From assembly GCF_000373105.1 (NCBI RefSeq), contig NZ_KB890423.1, forward strand, positions 1-64,000: a DNA stretch of 64,000 bases. Reading direction: 5' to 3'. The stretch is from Neolewinella persica DSM 23188 (GTDB lineage Bacteria; Bacteroidota; Bacteroidia; Chitinophagales; Saprospiraceae). The notes beneath the pieces are model-generated. The model searched no databases, was not told the origin of the DNA, and saw only the letters and a program-made list of their open reading frames with translations. Numbering within the stretch: position 1 is the first letter of the stretch; every line of letters starts with the position of its first letter. Both the position numbers and the translations under genes were made by a program. Positions 52,910-61,937 of the stretch are shown one piece after another.

Positions 52910-54387
52910 TAGCGACGGTTATTTTGCCAGGCGTGCCCCGTAGGACAGGCAACCCGCAAGGTTTGCTGCGCTTCAGAGAACAGTCTTGCCCCAACCAGCG
53001 CGGCAATCTCTTCTTCAGCGTGTTGATCAGCAAGAATTGCCTCGGGTGAGTAATGTTCTTTAACAAAGTTCGTGTCGAAGTCGCCACTTATAAATGCCTC
53101 GTGGTCAACGACAAAGCGACCAAATGATAAAGTGGTTTCGATGCCTTTGATGTGGTAATTGTCAATGGCCACCCGCATTTTTTGCAGTGCTTCGGCGCGG
53201 GTAGCGCCAAAAGTGATCAACTTGGCGATCATCGGATCGTAGTAGATCGGGACATCCATTCCCTGCTCAAAGCCGTCATCGACACGAATGCCCTCACCTT
53301 CCGGTTTAACGTACACCTCCAGGGTGCCAATACTTGGCAGGAAGTTGTTCAGTGGATCTTCTGCGTAAACGCGGAGTTCGATGGCGTGGCCCTGGATTTT
53401 GAGGTCTTCTTGTTTGATGTCGAGCACTTCCCCACGGGCCACCTTGATCTGCAACTCGACCAGATCAACACCGGAGATGATCTCGGAAACGGGGTGCTCC
53501 ACCTGTAGTCGGGTGTTCATCTCCAGGAAGTAGAAATTACCCTGACTGTCAAGCAGAAATTCTACGGTACCTGCGCCGAGGTAGTCACAGGCTTTAGCGC
53601 ATTTTATGGCTGCTTCACCCATGCGGGCGCGAAGATCAGGGTTCAAATTCAGTGGAACGGCCGGAGCTTCCTCTACTACTTTCTGGTGCCTGCGTTGGAC
53701 GCTGCACTCCCGCTCAAACAGGTGGATAACGTTGCCGTGAGCGTCCGCCATTACCTGGATCTCGATGTGGCGCGGATTGGTGACGTATTTTTCGATGAAG
53801 ACGGAACCGTCGCCAAAGGCAGAGGTCGCTTCACTGATGGCACGTTCCATGCCTTCCTTAAGACCGGCTTTGTTGTCGACAACCCGCATACCTTTGCCGC
53901 CACCGCCTGCGGCGGCTTTAATCAGAATAGGATAGCCTACTTCTTCGCCAATCCTGGCGGCCAACTCCAGGTCGGTGATCGCTTCTTCGATACCCGGCAC
54001 CATTGGGATGTCATAGGCAGCTACGGCTTCTTTGGCTGCCAGTTTGTTGCCCATTACCTCAATGGCGTGGGGACGAGGGCCGATGAAGGTGATACCTGCA
54101 TCGGCTACCATCTGGGAGAAGGTGGCGTTTTCACTCAGGAAGCCATAACCTGGATGAATGCCATCGGCACCGGTGTCTTTAGCGGCCTGTATGACTTTGT
54201 CCATCACCAGGTAAGACTGATTAGACGGTGCGGGGCCAAGTAAAACAGCTTCATCCGCGAAACGTACGTGCGGTGCGTTTCGGTCCACTTCAGAGTATAC
54301 GGCTACGGTTTTGATGCCCATTCGGCGGGCGGTGCGCATGACTCTGAGGGCAATTTCTCCACGATTGGCGATAAGGATTTTCTTCAT
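52909..54387 (-). CDS. Biotin carboxylase subunit of an acyl-CoA carboxylase
   Basis: 492 aa, AccC/PccA-type ATP-grasp enzyme without a fused biotin domain. It starts [21 protein letters not shown]. The ATP loop [45 protein letters not shown] and [12 protein letters not shown] are also present. It carboxylates biotin on the carrier protein with ATP and bicarbonate. The flanking mutase genes and the separate carrier gene (55478) indicate propionyl-CoA carboxylase, though it may serve the second carboxyltransferase (14730) as well. Confidence 0.93.
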   Translation of the reverse strand: MKKILIANRGEIALRVMRTARRMGIKTVAVYSEVDRNAPHVRFADEAVLLGPAPSNQSYLVMDKVIQAAKDTGADGIHPGYGFLSENATFSQMVADAGITFIGPRPHAIEVMGNKLAAKEAVAAYDIPMVPGIEEAITDLELAARIGEEVGYPILIKAAAGGGGKGMRVVDNKAGLKEGMERAISEATSAFGDGSVFIEKYVTNPRHIEIQVMADAHGNVIHLFERECSVQRRHQKVVEEAPAVPLNLNPDLRARMGEAAIKCAKACDYLGAGTVEFLLDSQGNFYFLEMNTRLQVEHPVSEIISGVDLVELQIKVARGEVLDIKQEDLKIQGHAIELRVYAEDPLNNFLPSIGTLEVYVKPEGEGIRVDDGFEQGMDVPIYYDPMIAKLITFGATRAEALQKMRVAIDNYHIKGIETTLSFGRFVVDHEAFISGDFDTNFVKEHYSPEAILADQHAEEEIAALVGARLFSEAQQTLRVACPTGHAWQNNRR

Positions 54388-54394
54388 TTTTCTT

Positions 54395-54478
54395 GGGTCG
54401 CTTAGCGACTATTTTTTCTCACAGGTTTTTCTCACAGAGGGCTGCACGGAGGGAGGTACAGAGGATCAGATCAATTTG
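54395..54478. repeat. Word-repeat tract (TTTTTCTCACAG, GAGG words)
   Basis: Between the mutase small-subunit gene and the biotin carboxylase lie a short palindrome (GTCGCTTAGCGAC) and near-repeats TTTTTCTCACAGG / TTTTTCTCACAGAGG. These are followed by GAGGGAGGTACAGAGG-type words. It belongs to the low-complexity word repeats also seen at 56090. Confidence 0.45.
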
Positions 54479-54479
54479 C

Positions 54480-55406
54480 CTAACCATGCTTGCTGATTTG
54501 CTGGAATTCTTCCCAGATTTTTTTGGCGATGGTGTCGGTCAGGGCTTCGATGTAGTAGCTGCCGGCGGCGGGGTCGGTTACCTTGCCAAGGTGGGACTCT
54601 TCAATTAATAAGTGTTGTACGTTTCTCGCAATTCGTCTGGAGAAAGCAGTGCCTTCACGGCCATCAGATGGGTCAATAAATAGAACATCCACCCCGCCAA
54701 GGACTGCAGCCATCGCCTGGGTTGTTGCCCGTATTTTATTGTTATGCTCACTTGCTTCCGGGCCCGGACTAACCTGTACAAAAATCTCACACGTGTTTTC
54801 TTGTTTCAGCGCATCTTGAATTTGCTGCCAACACAAACGAAGTGCTCTAAGTCGGGCAATGGTCACAAAGAAATCTTCTGAACTGTTTAGCCAGAAAGCC
54901 GGCGTGTAATCAGCCCCTGAATTTTGTTGATAGGCGACGTGGAGCGCTTTTGCTAACTGACGTAATGTTGCTTCTTCTTCTTTGTTTCTAACGTCAAAGT
55001 GACGAACGCCCTCTCCCGAAATGCCATCCGCAGTTTCTTCATAAACTGAAATCCAGCCCAATTCAACGTCCTTTAAGAGCTGTTCTCGATCAGTTGCCAC
55101 AAGTGGCTTTTCCATTACGATACTAATCGCCTGGGCACCGTTAAGAAGGGCCTCTAATATTTGCTTATTCCCTTTTCCGACATCGGTAACGTAGATCCTT
55201 TCTCCGATCAACCAATGATTGGCGGACTGTATGCCTTTTTCAGAGATGGCGATCGGCGGATGCGCTAAATCTTCCCGATGCCAGAACGGCGAATATATTT
55301 CTCCTTCCACCTCCCAGTTCAGGCCCTCCAAAGGCTTCCCCTTCAGGTCCTTTTCCACCTTAGCCAGCCATTCGGCTTTAGATACGTTTGGGAATTCGGT
55401 TTGCAT
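54480..55406 (-). CDS. Methylmalonyl-CoA mutase small-subunit-like protein, short form
   Basis: 308 aa from ATG 55406 (FPNVSKAEWLAKVEKDLKG). The longer frame from 55463 reads through a hairpin repeat and is rejected. It covers the mutase TIM barrel, with FFVTIARLRALRLCWQQI, IRATTQAMAAVLGGVDVLFI and TDPAAGSYYIEALTDTIAKK, the last being the barrel end. It stops there. The C-terminal cobalamin-binding-like domain present in the usual small subunit of 440-620 aa is absent. In the heterodimer this subunit is non-catalytic and structural, so a barrel-only version could still work. Whether the shortening is lineage-typical is unknown. Confidence 0.8.
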   Translation of the reverse strand: MQTEFPNVSKAEWLAKVEKDLKGKPLEGLNWEVEGEIYSPFWHREDLAHPPIAISEKGIQSANHWLIGERIYVTDVGKGNKQILEALLNGAQAISIVMEKPLVATDREQLLKDVELGWISVYEETADGISGEGVRHFDVRNKEEEATLRQLAKALHVAYQQNSGADYTPAFWLNSSEDFFVTIARLRALRLCWQQIQDALKQENTCEIFVQVSPGPEASEHNNKIRATTQAMAAVLGGVDVLFIDPSDGREGTAFSRRIARNVQHLLIEESHLGKVTDPAAGSYYIEALTDTIAKKIWEEFQQISKHG

Positions 55407-55418
55407 GATGGTTTGGTT

Positions 55419-55475
55419 TTGTTCCCCGGCACTTGTGCCGGCAAGTAGAGCTATCCGGCACAAGTGCCGGGGAAC
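55419..55475. repeat. 57-bp hairpin element with GTTCCCCGGCACTTGTGCCG arms (copy 2)
   Basis: The left arm 55419-55441 is base-for-base the same as the left arm of the copy at 12419. The right arm 55455-55475 is complementary over 21 bp around a 13-base loop. It begins two bases past the biotin-carrier stop codon and ends up just before the mutase small-subunit start, so it sits between two genes of one probable operon. Confidence 0.85.
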
Positions 55476-55477
55476 GA

Positions 55478-55957
55478 TTACTCCAGTTCAATCAATAACT
55501 GCCGTTTCTCTACAGCATCGCCTTTCTTCACGGAGATGGATTTCACGACACCGTCTCCCTCCGATTTCAGGACGTTCTCCATCTTCATTGCTTCCAGGAT
55601 GAGTAGGGGAGTACCATCCGTAACGGTATCGCCAACGGCGACCATAATGTCGAGCACCAGACCGGGCATCGGAGCAATCGCGTTGAGGCTTTTAATGGCG
55701 CTGACGGCGGAGAAACCCAGTTTTTTTACCAGTTGGTCCGTTTTATCGGCTAATTGGAGGTGGTGCTCCCGGCCGTTGACGCGCAGCGACATGGTTTTAG
55801 CATCGGCGTCGGTACGGAGGACTTCTACAACGTATGACTTACCGTCGTGCAGGAGATGATGGGTTCCCTCCCCCGTAGCGATCAGGTCGAGCGCATTCAG
55901 GGCTTCTTCGGGGGCCGGGTACTCCCGGTCGGCAATGGTTACCTGGTATTTGGGCAT
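55478..55957 (-). CDS. Biotin carboxyl carrier protein of the acyl-CoA carboxylase
   Basis: 159 aa. The C-terminal biotinyl domain has APMPGLVLDIMVAVGDTVTDG and the biotinylation site EAMKMEN (Lys125). The N-terminal 80 residues form the BC-binding beta-rich segment typical of PccA-type carriers. It shuttles carboxybiotin between the biotin carboxylase (52909) and carboxyltransferase (47785). It is the first gene of the leftward methylmalonyl-CoA cluster. A motif copy at 56248 points toward it. Confidence 0.92.
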   Translation of the reverse strand: MPKYQVTIADREYPAPEEALNALDLIATGEGTHHLLHDGKSYVVEVLRTDADAKTMSLRVNGREHHLQLADKTDQLVKKLGFSAVSAIKSLNAIAPMPGLVLDIMVAVGDTVTDGTPLLILEAMKMENVLKSEGDGVVKSISVKKGDAVEKRQLLIELE

Positions 55958-56400
55958 TCAGGACGGTTTTCATTTACAACCACCCAAATGAAGGTATGTT
56001 GTAAGTTATTTGTGGTGGAGGGCAAGATAGTAATTTGTCTTGTTCTCTGGTAGTCTTGCGGGTTGTGAGCGGTAAATAGGCAAGGCGAGGAGTAACCACA
56101 AAGGCACTAAGGCAGTAAGAAGATGGACTAAGGGGAGGGGGGGTAAGTAACCATTAAGAGACATTTAGGCATTAAGATGAAGCTTTGGCCCACTGAGGTC
56201 TGAACACTTTGTCTTAAACCTGAATACTGTTTCCTGAATACTCCTTTGGGCGCGGCCGCAGGTGCAATGACCGGATGGAAGGAGCAGGGAAAAAGAGATT
56301 GTAGTAACCATTAAGGCAGTCAGGTAAAACTTATGGACACTGAAATCTGATCCCTGTACCTGAGACCTGAATACTGCCACCTGAATACTACCTTGCGCCC
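55958..56400. other. Repeat-rich divergent region without genes
   Basis: A quasi-periodic tract at 56090-56175 contains ACAAAGGCACTAAGGCAGT and AACCATTAAG words. A perfect reverse motif copy follows (56248-56267), then a second tract with AACCATTAAGGCAGTCAGG and four CTGAATACT words (56220-56390). TACCTTG (56389-56395), one base short of a -7 box, immediately precedes the thioesterase ATG. No coding frame is credible. Confidence 0.6.
56248..56267 (-). repeat. Perfect intergenic copy of the 20-bp motif
   Basis: A mismatch-free GGGCGCGGCCGCAGGTGCAA, oriented toward the biotin-carrier gene and embedded between word-repeat tracts. Confidence 0.8.
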
Positions 56401-56835
56401 ATGGCCAGACTAACCCTAGAAGATTTCAAGATAAGCACCTCCTTTCCCGTCCACTGGGGAGATATGGATGCTGCGCAGCACGTCAATAATCTTGTGTACC
56501 TGAAATGGACGGAGACCGCCCGTTTGTTCTACTTCGAGGAGATGGGGATGGACGTATCCTTTAAGGGCGGCGAAGCCGGCCCGATCCTCGCCTGGCAGGA
56601 CTGTAAGTACACCTTTCCGGTTACCTATCCGGATACCGTCCACGTCGGTATCCGTACCGTGCAGATACTCGAAGACCGTTTCATGATGGAATGCGGCGTC
56701 TTTTCCGAACGGCACAACCGCATGGTGGCACTTGCTAAACAGATGATCGTACCGTACGATTTCGAGGCGTTGCAGAAGGTTTCCATGCCGGAGGCATGGC
56801 TTGCGGCGATTCGGCGGATTGAGGGGATGGCTTAA
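56401..56835 (+). CDS. Hotdog-fold acyl-CoA thioesterase (4HBT/YbgC family)
   Basis: 144 aa single hotdog domain. HWGDMDAAQHVNNLVYLKWTETARL holds the active-site Asp and the HxNN helix start typical of 4-hydroxybenzoyl-CoA thioesterase relatives. Beta-strands then follow (CKYTFPVTYPDTVHVGIRT). It hydrolyses acyl-CoA thioesters; chain specificity is not readable. It stands alone, flanked on both sides by outward-pointing motif copies (56248 and 56871). Confidence 0.85.
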   Translation: MARLTLEDFKISTSFPVHWGDMDAAQHVNNLVYLKWTETARLFYFEEMGMDVSFKGGEAGPILAWQDCKYTFPVTYPDTVHVGIRTVQILEDRFMMECGVFSERHNRMVALAKQMIVPYDFEALQKVSMPEAWLAAIRRIEGMA

Positions 56836-56870
56836 GGACCGCAGATCGCCTGCTCTCTAAATCTCTCCCT

Positions 56871-56890
56871 TTGCACCTGCGGCCTCGCCC
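56871..56890 (+). repeat. Intergenic copy of the 20-bp motif
   Basis: One mismatch to the consensus, between convergent gene ends. It is followed by a TTAGTTCAATAGTCGATAGT tail related to that at 40767. Confidence 0.7.
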
Positions 56891-56964
56891 ATATTAGTTC
56901 AATAGTCGATAGTTCAGTAGTACAAAATTGCTCGACTACCTTCTTTGAACTACTAAACGATCCA

Positions 56965-58299
56965 CTAGTTCACCCCCAACAAATAGAGCAACCCAACGCC
57001 TATCAGGCCGCTTAGTCCCATGACCAAGGATTGAAGTGTATAAGTTCGATACAAGGTCGCCACAGGCACGCGATGCAGCCGGTTGAGCAACCAAAAGAAG
57101 CTGGAATTGGCGTGAAAGACACAGAAAGCGCCGCATCCGGTAATTGCTGCCAGCAGTTCCGGAGAGTAGGGTAGTACGTCCACCAGCGGGCCAACCATTG
57201 AGGCGGCCCCAATTAGGGAAACGGTGATGGATCCTGTAGCTGTAGTCAGGACCGCCGCAAGCAGAAACGGCAAGAAAAAGCCAAGAAAAGGCAGTTCTGC
57301 GAAGAAATCCGTCAAGGCAGTTTGTACACCAGACTCTTTTATGAGGTAGCCGAAAGCTCCGCCTGCTCCTGTGATCATTATGACCAGGGCAGACTTGACG
57401 ATGGCTTGCTCAACAAGTTCACCGAGGTTGCCTTTGGTGGTCCGGCGGCGGTATTGTAGCCCGGCAATGCCAGCCCCAACGAGTACGGCTACCATTGGCG
57501 TGCTGAATAAACCGACAATCTCCTGAAAAACACTGTTTTCATCAGATTGCAGAAACGCGCCAGTGCCCATGAGCAGAATGGGAATTAGAATGGGCAACAG
57601 GTCCAGCAAAGGAGACTGGTTAGCAGCTGTCTCCGCATCTGGTGCTGCAGGTGTTGCGTGGAGGTTTTTCGCAAGTTCTTCATCGTAATCTATCCATTGA
57701 TCTTTGCAGAAATGCCTGGCCCACAGCACTCCTCCGGCAAGCGCGAAGAGCCCCACAAAGGCGTTTATTAGGAGCAAGCGGCCAATGTCTGCACCGAGGA
57801 TGGAGGCAACCGCTAATGGCCCGGGCGTGGGGGGCAGTAGCGTATGGGAAACGGTGAGCCCCGCCGTAAGTGCCAGGCCAATGACCAGGACCGGCTTTTT
57901 TGCTCGTGCGGCTATGGCTTCGGTTACTGGTTGGAGGACGATGTAAGCAACATCGACAAAAACGGGGATGGAGACCAGGTATCCGGTAAAGCCCATTGCC
58001 CAGGGAAGTCGCTTCTCTCCGAATAACCTGACCACGGCGTTTGCGATACGAAGGGCGCCGCCGGTTTCCCGCAATACCTCGCCAATAAAAGCTCCCAGGA
58101 TCACCACAATTGCGATCCACTTGAGGGTATTGCCAAAACCTTCTCCCAGTAGCCGGACAGTTTCGCTTCCACCGATACCTGAGCAAAGCCCTAGTGCCAG
58201 GGCGGAAAGTAATAAGGCAATGAAAGGGTGCCATCGCCAGCGGGAAACCGCCAATACCAAGAGGACCAATACGACTAACAGAACGCTAAGTTGCCACAT
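56965..58299 (-). CDS. Gluconate/sugar-acid permease, GntP family
   Basis: 444 aa with about 12-14 hydrophobic helices. The GntP signatures are present: GFGNTLKWIAIVVILGAFIGE, SIPVFVDVAYIVLQPV and SHTLLPPTPGPLAVASILG. The late FCVFHANSSFFWLLN block also matches. It is an H+ symporter for gluconate or related aldonic/hydroxy acids in the inner membrane. It is divergent from the AraC regulator gene, with 162 bases between, and so is probably under its control together with the dehydratase operon. Confidence 0.88.
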   Translation of the reverse strand: MWQLSVLLVVLVLLVLAVSRWRWHPFIALLLSALALGLCSGIGGSETVRLLGEGFGNTLKWIAIVVILGAFIGEVLRETGGALRIANAVVRLFGEKRLPWAMGFTGYLVSIPVFVDVAYIVLQPVTEAIAARAKKPVLVIGLALTAGLTVSHTLLPPTPGPLAVASILGADIGRLLLINAFVGLFALAGGVLWARHFCKDQWIDYDEELAKNLHATPAAPDAETAANQSPLLDLLPILIPILLMGTGAFLQSDENSVFQEIVGLFSTPMVAVLVGAGIAGLQYRRRTTKGNLGELVEQAIVKSALVIMITGAGGAFGYLIKESGVQTALTDFFAELPFLGFFLPFLLAAVLTTATGSITVSLIGAASMVGPLVDVLPYSPELLAAITGCGAFCVFHANSSFFWLLNRLHRVPVATLYRTYTLQSLVMGLSGLIGVGLLYLLGVN

Positions 58300-58461
58300 C
58301 CTTAATTTTTGACGATTATAAGGTTATTAACCCAAAAAAGAAGATGCGTTGCCGTTTAAGGTTAAAATACGGTCACTGTTGGGTAGTTTTAGGTAGGTTT
58401 TGAAGGTAATAAAAACAACTTACGCCATACCTTTACAAAAGATGAGGCTAAAGATCGAATT

Positions 58462-59337
58462 ATGAAACTGCACTACAAGCCGACGGATAAGAATCCCTTA
58501 AGTTCCGTTTACGTCAAACGTATCCATCAGCCTTATTTAGGCGAGAACTGGCATTTTCATGAAGAGTTTGAACTGATCTACTTTCTGAAGGGGAGTGGGA
58601 TGCGGATAGTTGGGGATCATATCTCCAATTTTCAAGCGGGTGAGCTAGTGTTGGTTGGGCAGTGGTTGCCGCACCTGTGGCGGAATGCAGAAGATGGTCC
58701 CGAAACCGCAGGAGGGGCAGATTTCATTGTCGTTAAGTTTTCCCGGCTACTTAAGGGGATTGATTTTTTTTCGTTACCTGAACTGAATGCCGTCAGGTCA
58801 ATGCTGGCAAAAGCCATCAGGGGAATACAATACTCTTCTGCTACTGGCGCGGCCATCCATCATTTATTGACTAAGCTACACGGTAGTAAGGCTTCGGAAC
58901 GCCTGATCTTGTTTCTCAGAGTATTGGAAATGCTTGCAGCAGACACGGAGTATGTTTTTCTGAGCACCCCTGGCTTTACTTTGCCCAATGAAGTATCCAA
59001 TGAAAACCGGCTTCAGAAAGTGATTAGCTATATTTTTACCAACTATAGTCGGGAAATAAGCCTGGATGAGATCGCCGATCTGGCGTGCATGACTTCACCG
59101 GCATTTTGCCGCTTTTTCAAAGGGCGGACAAACAAAACATTCTTTGGTTTCCTAAATGAATTCAGGGTGAACAAAGCATGTCAATTACTAATTGACGGAG
59201 AGCTCCCCATTAAGGAGGTGTGTTATGAAGTCGGGTTTCGTTCCCTCACTAATTTTAACCGAACGTTTAAAAAAATTAAGGACGTTACCCCAGGGAATTA
59301 CCGAATGACATCGGCCAGAATTCGTCAACAGCTATAA
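58462..59337 (+). CDS. AraC-family transcriptional regulator with cupin sensor domain
   Basis: 291 aa. The N-terminal cupin (HQPYLGENWHFHEEFELIYFLKG, GELVLVGQWLPHLWRN) is the ligand-sensing part. The C-terminal double HTH (EISLDEIADLACMTSPAFCRFFK ... LPIKEVCYEVGFRSLTNFNRTFKK) is canonical AraC. It lies between the divergent GntP gene and the dehydratase-transporter genes, so it most likely senses the sugar acid or a breakdown product and activates both sides. A TACCTTTA box lies about 27 bases before the ATG. Confidence 0.9.
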   Translation: MKLHYKPTDKNPLSSVYVKRIHQPYLGENWHFHEEFELIYFLKGSGMRIVGDHISNFQAGELVLVGQWLPHLWRNAEDGPETAGGADFIVVKFSRLLKGIDFFSLPELNAVRSMLAKAIRGIQYSSATGAAIHHLLTKLHGSKASERLILFLRVLEMLAADTEYVFLSTPGFTLPNEVSNENRLQKVISYIFTNYSREISLDEIADLACMTSPAFCRFFKGRTNKTFFGFLNEFRVNKACQLLIDGELPIKEVCYEVGFRSLTNFNRTFKKIKDVTPGNYRMTSARIRQQL

Positions 59338-59451
59338 ACTTGTCCCGCTTCAACATCAATTAACTCTGCACAGGTTTCCAAATAAAAGCGGAAGGTTAAA
59401 AAGTGGTCAGTCATTGGTAAAACGGGGCTGTTTTCTAGCTGTTAGCCTGCT

Positions 59452-59459
59452 TAGCTTTG
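59452..59459 (+). promoter_or_regulatory. -7 box TAGCTTTG upstream of the dehydratase gene
   Basis: A TAnnTTTG match 70 bases before the GTG at 59530, in the 192-base gap behind the regulator gene. No clear -33 element, which fits an activator-dependent promoter. Confidence 0.35.
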
Positions 59460-59529
59460 CTTCACCTGGAATTTAGGGGCTTGTATTAACCTTTAAGTTC
59501 AGGCATAGATCACCTTCAAAGTCGAATAA

Positions 59530-60684
59530 GTGAAAATCGCGAGCGTAGAAACATATTTATTGTCGGACAAGCTGGAGGAGAGTTTTTTCTTCTCCCAGTG
59601 GGCTTACGCTGAACGACGAATTTGCGTCGTTAAGGTGACGACTACCTGCGGGATAGTCGGATGGGGAGAAGGGTATGGCCCAGCCGATGTATTGGAAGCC
59701 GGAATAAGGCTACTCAAGCCAATGGTGATTGGTAAGAACCCGCTGGAGCAGGAAAGCATTTGGTTCGATTTGTACCGCAAGACACTCGATTTTGCCCGTA
59801 GAGGTATTCTCGTAGCATCCATAAGTGCCATTGACCTGGCACTGTGGGACATAAAAGGGAAGTTCTTAGGCCAGCCGGTAAGTGTGTTACTTGGAGGGCG
59901 TCATCGAGAACGTGTACTGCCATATGCTACTGGTCTTTACTTTTCCGAAGGGGAGGGTTTAGCGAACCGACTCGCCTGTGAAGCTACGGAGTATGTCAAG
60001 CAGGGATTTAAGGCCATCAAGATGAAGGTCGGGCTGACGATTGAGCAGGACCTTGCCAACGTCCGTGCAGTCCGTGCAGCAATTGGGGATAATATAAAAT
60101 TAATGGTGGACGCTAATCATGCTTACTCGCTACGCGAAGCCACCGAACTGGCCAGGAAAATTGAAAAGTATGATATTGGCTGGTTCGAAGAACCAGTATC
60201 GCCGGAGTTTTACCACCACTATAAAGCCCTTCGGGGAAAAACCACCATCCCCATCTCGGGTGGTGAGTGCGAATACCTTCGCTATGGTCATCATCAACTG
60301 TTGAAAAATGAAAGTGTAGACATTCTGCAAGTAGACATTTGCTCGGCCGGCGGCCTCACCGAAGCAAAACGAATCGCGGCACTGGCAAGTACTTACGGCG
60401 TCGAGATCATACCGCATACCTGGGGTACCGGCATCGCTTTTCACGCTGCTTTGCATTTCATTTCCAACCTCGAGCCCGTCCCCGGCCGCCTCTACAACCC
60501 TGATTTTTACATAGAATATGACCGCACCAGCAACGGAATCCGGGAACGCCTGACGATCCCTTCCATTGAAATGAAGGAGGGCTATATTGAGGTGCCGACA
60601 GCCCCTGGCCTCGGCATTGAGGTGGATGAAGGAGCGCTCGCTTTCTACAGTGGCAAGAAGCTTCACGGTACGAAAACCGGCTGA
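59530..60684 (+). CDS. Mandelate-racemase/enolase-superfamily sugar-acid dehydratase
   Basis: 384 aa. The capping domain is followed by a barrel with all enolase-superfamily residues: KAIKMKVG (Lys164/Lys166), DANHAY (metal ligand Asp194, Asn196), WFEEP (Glu220), SGGECE (Glu246) and the MR-type general base His296 in PHTWGTG. That set favours an acid-sugar dehydratase (galactonate/fuconate type) over a cycloisomerase. The start is GTG 59530, which begins the family strand KIASVETYLL. With DgoK downstream, a De Ley-Doudoroff-like route (aldonate to KDGal) is likely. Confidence 0.85.
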   Translation: MKIASVETYLLSDKLEESFFFSQWAYAERRICVVKVTTTCGIVGWGEGYGPADVLEAGIRLLKPMVIGKNPLEQESIWFDLYRKTLDFARRGILVASISAIDLALWDIKGKFLGQPVSVLLGGRHRERVLPYATGLYFSEGEGLANRLACEATEYVKQGFKAIKMKVGLTIEQDLANVRAVRAAIGDNIKLMVDANHAYSLREATELARKIEKYDIGWFEEPVSPEFYHHYKALRGKTTIPISGGECEYLRYGHHQLLKNESVDILQVDICSAGGLTEAKRIAALASTYGVEIIPHTWGTGIAFHAALHFISNLEPVPGRLYNPDFYIEYDRTSNGIRERLTIPSIEMKEGYIEVPTAPGLGIEVDEGALAFYSGKKLHGTKTG

Positions 60685-60788
60685 AGAACAACATAATAGT
60701 GAGAATCAGCCTGGCGGTAGCACCTGCTACAGCCCAGAACGCTATTGCCCGAAACCTAGATGATTTACCAAAATTAAACGCAAGACTA

Positions 60789-61787
60789 ATGTTTCCATTC
60801 ATTTTAGTCCTCATCGCCAGTGTCTTCCAGGGAAGTTTTGGCGTGGGTATGAAACATATGGCTCCCCTTAAATGGGAGGCATGGTGGCTCGTTCACGCTA
60901 CGGTGGCCATGGTTATTTTTCCGCTTACCTGGGCATTCATCGTAGTCCCTGACCTCTTCGGAATTATCGGCCAGGCACCTTCCAATGCAATCATGCTGGG
61001 TATGTTGTTCGGGTTCTTATGGGGAATTGGAGGCATTATGTTTGGCAAAAGCATTCCCTTTATCGGCATATCACTGACCTACGGCATCGTGATGGGCGTC
61101 TGCTCCGCTGTAGGCAGTCTGATTCCTTTCTTCAACTTAGAAAATGCCACCAGCCTCCCTGCATTCCCTTACGTGATTGGTGGGGTAGTGCTGATGCTGA
61201 TCGGAGTGGCAATTACCGCTTACGCTGGCATTAAAAAAGATAAATTGTTAAATCAGGAAGTAGAAGGTGGTGCCTCCAAACTGCGCGCAGGCCTCATTAT
61301 CGCTTTTGTTAGCGGCGTCCTTTCTGCCTTATTGAACGTCGGATTTGTGTACGCACAGCCAGTGGGAGAAATTGCTGCTGAATCGGGCGTCATTACCCGA
61401 AATACCAGTTTAGCCGTTTGGGTAGTTGTACTACTTGGTGCCTTCGTGATGAATGCTGGCTACGCCATTTTCCTCTTAGTTAAGAACAAGAGTTGGAGTT
61501 CCTTTTCAGTGGCCAATTCGAGAAAAGCATACAGCTGGTCAATCGTAGCAGGTTTGCTCTGGTTTGGCGCATTGGGTGTGTACGGCCAGGGCGCCACTTT
61601 GCTAGGCGATATCGGCCCCGTAATCGGCTGGCCAATACTATTGGGTGTATCACTCATCATTAGTAACATATGGGCCTATTTCAATAAAGAATGGGAAGGT
61701 GCCCGTGGGCCATTCAACATTCTTCTTGGTGGGCTTTTGGTGCTGATTATTGCCACCATAGTACTAGGGTATTCCAACGGGGTATAA
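60789..61787 (+). CDS. RhaT-like sugar/H+ symporter (DMT superfamily)
   Basis: 332 aa, ten hydrophobic helices. The RhaT pattern is VFQGSFGVGMKHMAPLKWEAWWLVHATVA near the N-terminus and LLWGIGGIMFGKSIPFIGISLTYGI-type segments after it. I start at ATG 60789, because the GTG at 60699 would add 30 hydrophilic residues before helix 1. It follows the dehydratase gene on the same strand and precedes an aldehyde dehydrogenase and DgoK. It probably imports the locus substrate, a rhamnose/fucose-type 6-deoxy sugar or a related acid. Confidence 0.82.
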   Translation: MFPFILVLIASVFQGSFGVGMKHMAPLKWEAWWLVHATVAMVIFPLTWAFIVVPDLFGIIGQAPSNAIMLGMLFGFLWGIGGIMFGKSIPFIGISLTYGIVMGVCSAVGSLIPFFNLENATSLPAFPYVIGGVVLMLIGVAITAYAGIKKDKLLNQEVEGGASKLRAGLIIAFVSGVLSALLNVGFVYAQPVGEIAAESGVITRNTSLAVWVVVLLGAFVMNAGYAIFLLVKNKSWSSFSVANSRKAYSWSIVAGLLWFGALGVYGQGATLLGDIGPVIGWPILLGVSLIISNIWAYFNKEWEGARGPFNILLGGLLVLIIATIVLGYSNGV

Positions 61788-61812
61788 CGGCTTTGCTACT
61801 TATAACTCTCCA

Positions 61813-61832
61813 TGGCACCTGCGTTCCCGCCC
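61813..61832 (+). repeat. Diverged intergenic copy of the 20-bp motif
   Basis: Four mismatches to the consensus, 105 bases upstream of the aldehyde dehydrogenase gene and oriented toward it. Confidence 0.5.
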
Positions 61833-61937
61833 AAAAAAAGGGAAGAAAGGTTGAAAGGAGGAAGGGAACGCATAAACCCATAATTCCACTAGTCCCTTAC
61901 CACCACCTTATTCCATTATCTCTTTTATTCCTTTACT

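Noticed and set aside
52007-52912. 301-aa plus-strand frame
   Set aside because: Antisense of the methylmalonyl-CoA mutase large subunit. No domain or plausible start context.
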